NCBI GenBank assembly: GCA_013042715.1
Contig: JABDPN010000141.1
Coordinates: forward strand, 1 to 35,797
From: Flavobacteriaceae bacterium
Lineage (GTDB): Bacteria > Bacteroidota > Bacteroidia > Flavobacteriales > Flavobacteriaceae
DNA: 35,797 nt
Reading direction: 5' to 3'
Positions within the stretch are counted from its first letter, which is position 1, and every line of letters starts with the position of its first letter. The notes beneath the pieces are model-generated. The model was not told where the DNA came from and ran no database searches. It saw nothing but the letters and a program-made list of their open reading frames with translations. Of this stretch, positions 34,717 through 35,797 are shown piece after piece. The position numbers and the translations under genes were made by a program.

Positions 34717-35520
34717 TTAGCCTTTTGTAACCACAAACCAAGGGTTTAATAAGTTTTGCTTATTGTAAAGTAATGGCTTATTTGTTTCTTTAGAAATAAC
34801 CTGATATCCTACAGCATTACAAATCGCTTGACCTGCTGCAGTGTCCCATTCCATTGTTGGAGCATATCTTGGGTAAACATCTGCGTTTCCTTCTGCAATA
34901 AGACAAAATTTTAATGAACTGCCTTTAGATACTATTTCTACTTTTTTACCTTGTTCTTTTAAATTTTCTACAAAATCAAGTGTTTCTTGGTTCATATGCG
35001 AACGACTTCCAACAACTTGTATTATATTATTTTTTTCATTTTTAGGAGTTAATGGTCTTGCCCATTTTGTAATATCTTCAATTGAAACTTTATGTGAGCT
35101 TAATTCTGTTTTAAAGCCTTTTCTTTTATTTATATCTGCAAAATAAAGTGTTCGAACTGCCGGGACGTAAATAACACCTATTTCTGGCTTTCCATTTTTT
35201 ACTAATGCAATATTTACAGTAAATTCTCCATTGCGTTTAATGAATTCTTTTGTGCCGTCTACAGGATCTACAACCCAACATTGTTTCCAGTCTTTACGAT
35301 CTAAGTATTCTATTTGTTTGTTTTCTTCGGATATAATTGGTATTTGAGTTGGGATTAGATATGAGTTTATGATATCATTTGCCTTTTTATCGGCTTGAGT
35401 TAAAGGAGACTTATCGTCTTTATACTCTACTTCAATTACCGAATCATAAACTTCCATTATTACCTTGCCGGCTTTAAGAGCTGCCTTAATTGCAGTTTTG
35501 AGGAGTTCGCTTTGTTTCAT
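34717..35520 (-). CDS. cysQ: 3'(2'),5'-bisphosphate nucleotidase (PAP phosphatase, CysQ)
   Basis: The 267-residue protein is a member of the inositol monophosphatase superfamily of CysQ type, with the metal-binding motifs ISEE near 63-66, VVDPVDGTKEFI (83-94) and EWDTAAGQAI near the C-terminus. CysQ removes the 3'-phosphate of PAP, the inhibitory by-product of PAPS-dependent sulfotransferases. Its position as the first gene of the operon, before cysC, D and N, fits a role in clearing PAP from the sulfation reactions. It has a 154-bp upstream region with a candidate promoter. Confidence 0.95.
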   Translation of the reverse strand: MKQSELLKTAIKAALKAGKVIMEVYDSVIEVEYKDDKSPLTQADKKANDIINSYLIPTQIPIISEENKQIEYLDRKDWKQCWVVDPVDGTKEFIKRNGEFTVNIALVKNGKPEIGVIYVPAVRTLYFADINKRKGFKTELSSHKVSIEDITKWARPLTPKNEKNNIIQVVGSRSHMNQETLDFVENLKEQGKKVEIVSKGSSLKFCLIAEGNADVYPRYAPTMEWDTAAGQAICNAVGYQVISKETNKPLLYNKQNLLNPWFVVTKG

Positions 35521-35578
35521 TTTACAAAAAGATTTATTGAAACTAATATTGCCAAAAACATGTATTAGAAAACAATTA

Positions 35579-35586
35579 CAAATATA
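35579..35586 (-). promoter_or_regulatory. -7 promoter element upstream of cysQ
   Basis: On the minus strand this reads TATATTTG, 58 bp before the cysQ ATG, in the 154-bp gap that is the widest upstream region in the run. It is the best candidate for the promoter of the whole cluster. A -33 TTG at proper spacing was not found. Confidence 0.45.
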
Positions 35587-35674
35587 GAGATTAGAGCATG
35601 TTCTGCCTTTAATTTTTGACTCAAATTACACTTCTAAAAAGTGCTTTTGCATTATTATTAGCCAACCAATCATA

Positions 35675-35797
35675 TTAGCTAATTTTATTTAAAAACCACT
35701 GAATAGTTTTAAGAATTCCTTCATTAAAACCCACTTTAGGTTGATATGATAGTAGTGTTTTAGCTTTACTAATATCTGCAAGCGAATGCTTTACGTC
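35675..35797 (-). CDS. NAD-dependent sugar-nucleotide epimerase (partial, C-terminal end)
   Basis: The gene enters from the right edge and only the last 40 codons and the stop are in the window. It is not in the ORF track. The visible tail, DVKHSLADISKAKTLLSYQP followed by KVGFNEGILKTIQWF, is the typical C-terminus of extended-SDR sugar epimerases such as UDP-GlcNAc/UDP-glucuronate 4-epimerase or TviC/WbpP-type enzymes. The catalytic part lies outside the window, so the substrate cannot be assigned. It is on the same strand as, and upstream of, the cysQ-led run, implying that the polysaccharide locus continues beyond the window. Confidence 0.78.
   Translation of the reverse strand, partial: DVKHSLADISKAKTLLSYQPKVGFNEGILKTIQWFLNKIS

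Noticed and set aside
35629-35643. Small hairpin CACTT-CTAAA-AAGTG downstream of the partial epimerase gene
   Set aside because: The stem is only 5 bp and no T-run follows on the minus strand, so an intrinsic terminator is not supported.

Overview
The window looks like a low-GC (about one third G+C by eye) chromosome of a member of the Flavobacteriaceae (Bacteroidota), probably a marine one. The basis is the set of lineage-typical small families (DUF5687, DUF6427, DUF6341, DUF4254), the many short gene overlaps, and promoter-like boxes of the flavobacterial TTG-N19-TAnnTTTG type. I could not run a search, so the placement is inferred from recognised families.

Positions 1-7911 are mostly conserved or housekeeping genes. 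They are the start of an ABC transporter ATPase with its DUF5687 permease, a PaaE-like flavin/2Fe-2S reductase, a GT9 (heptosyltransferase-like) and DUF4254 pair, uracil phosphoribosyltransferase (upp), the DUF6427 and DUF6341 membrane proteins, and purD. A strong bidirectional terminator lies between the reductase and the GT9 gene. Two convergent pairs overlap at their 3' ends.

Positions 8000-35797 form a surface-polysaccharide locus. Two plus-strand genes (a CapK/PaaK-like adenylate-forming enzyme and a GT4) converge on a minus-strand run of about 25 kb and 24 genes, with gaps of at most about 70 bp and many overlaps. Reading in the direction of transcription (35520 down to 10480), the run begins with a sulfate-activation module: PAP phosphatase cysQ, a duplicated DUF2061 membrane protein, APS kinase cysC, and ATP sulfurylase cysD and cysN. 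An orphan lipoprotein, an O-antigen ligase-like protein, a Wzy polymerase and a Wzx flippase follow. Next come three sulfotransferases, a NodB-type deacetylase and a GT4. The UDP-N-acetyl-L-fucosamine pathway (capE/F/G type, with an extra RmlC-like cupin gene inside) is followed by a WbuB-like GT4. The run ends with a WecA/MraY-like phosphosugar transferase, a DegT aminotransferase, a second Wzy-like polymerase, a WbpM-like 4,6-dehydratase and a polyprenyl-phosphate sugar transferase.

Together these suggest cytoplasmic assembly of a lipid-linked repeat unit containing L-FucNAc and possibly a 4-amino-4,6-dideoxy sugar. The unit may be deacetylated and sulfated with PAPS before flipping and polymerisation. 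CysC/D/N supply PAPS and CysQ removes the by-product PAP. No sulfate-reducing genes (cysH, cysI, cysJ) are in the window, which favours sulfation over assimilation as the job of the PAPS genes. The most interesting candidate system is this sulfated-glycan locus, in particular the deacetylase beside three sulfotransferases and the DUF2061 protein embedded among the PAPS genes. The window ends in the C-terminus of a further sugar-nucleotide epimerase. I saw no tRNA, rRNA, CRISPR array or insertion sequence.
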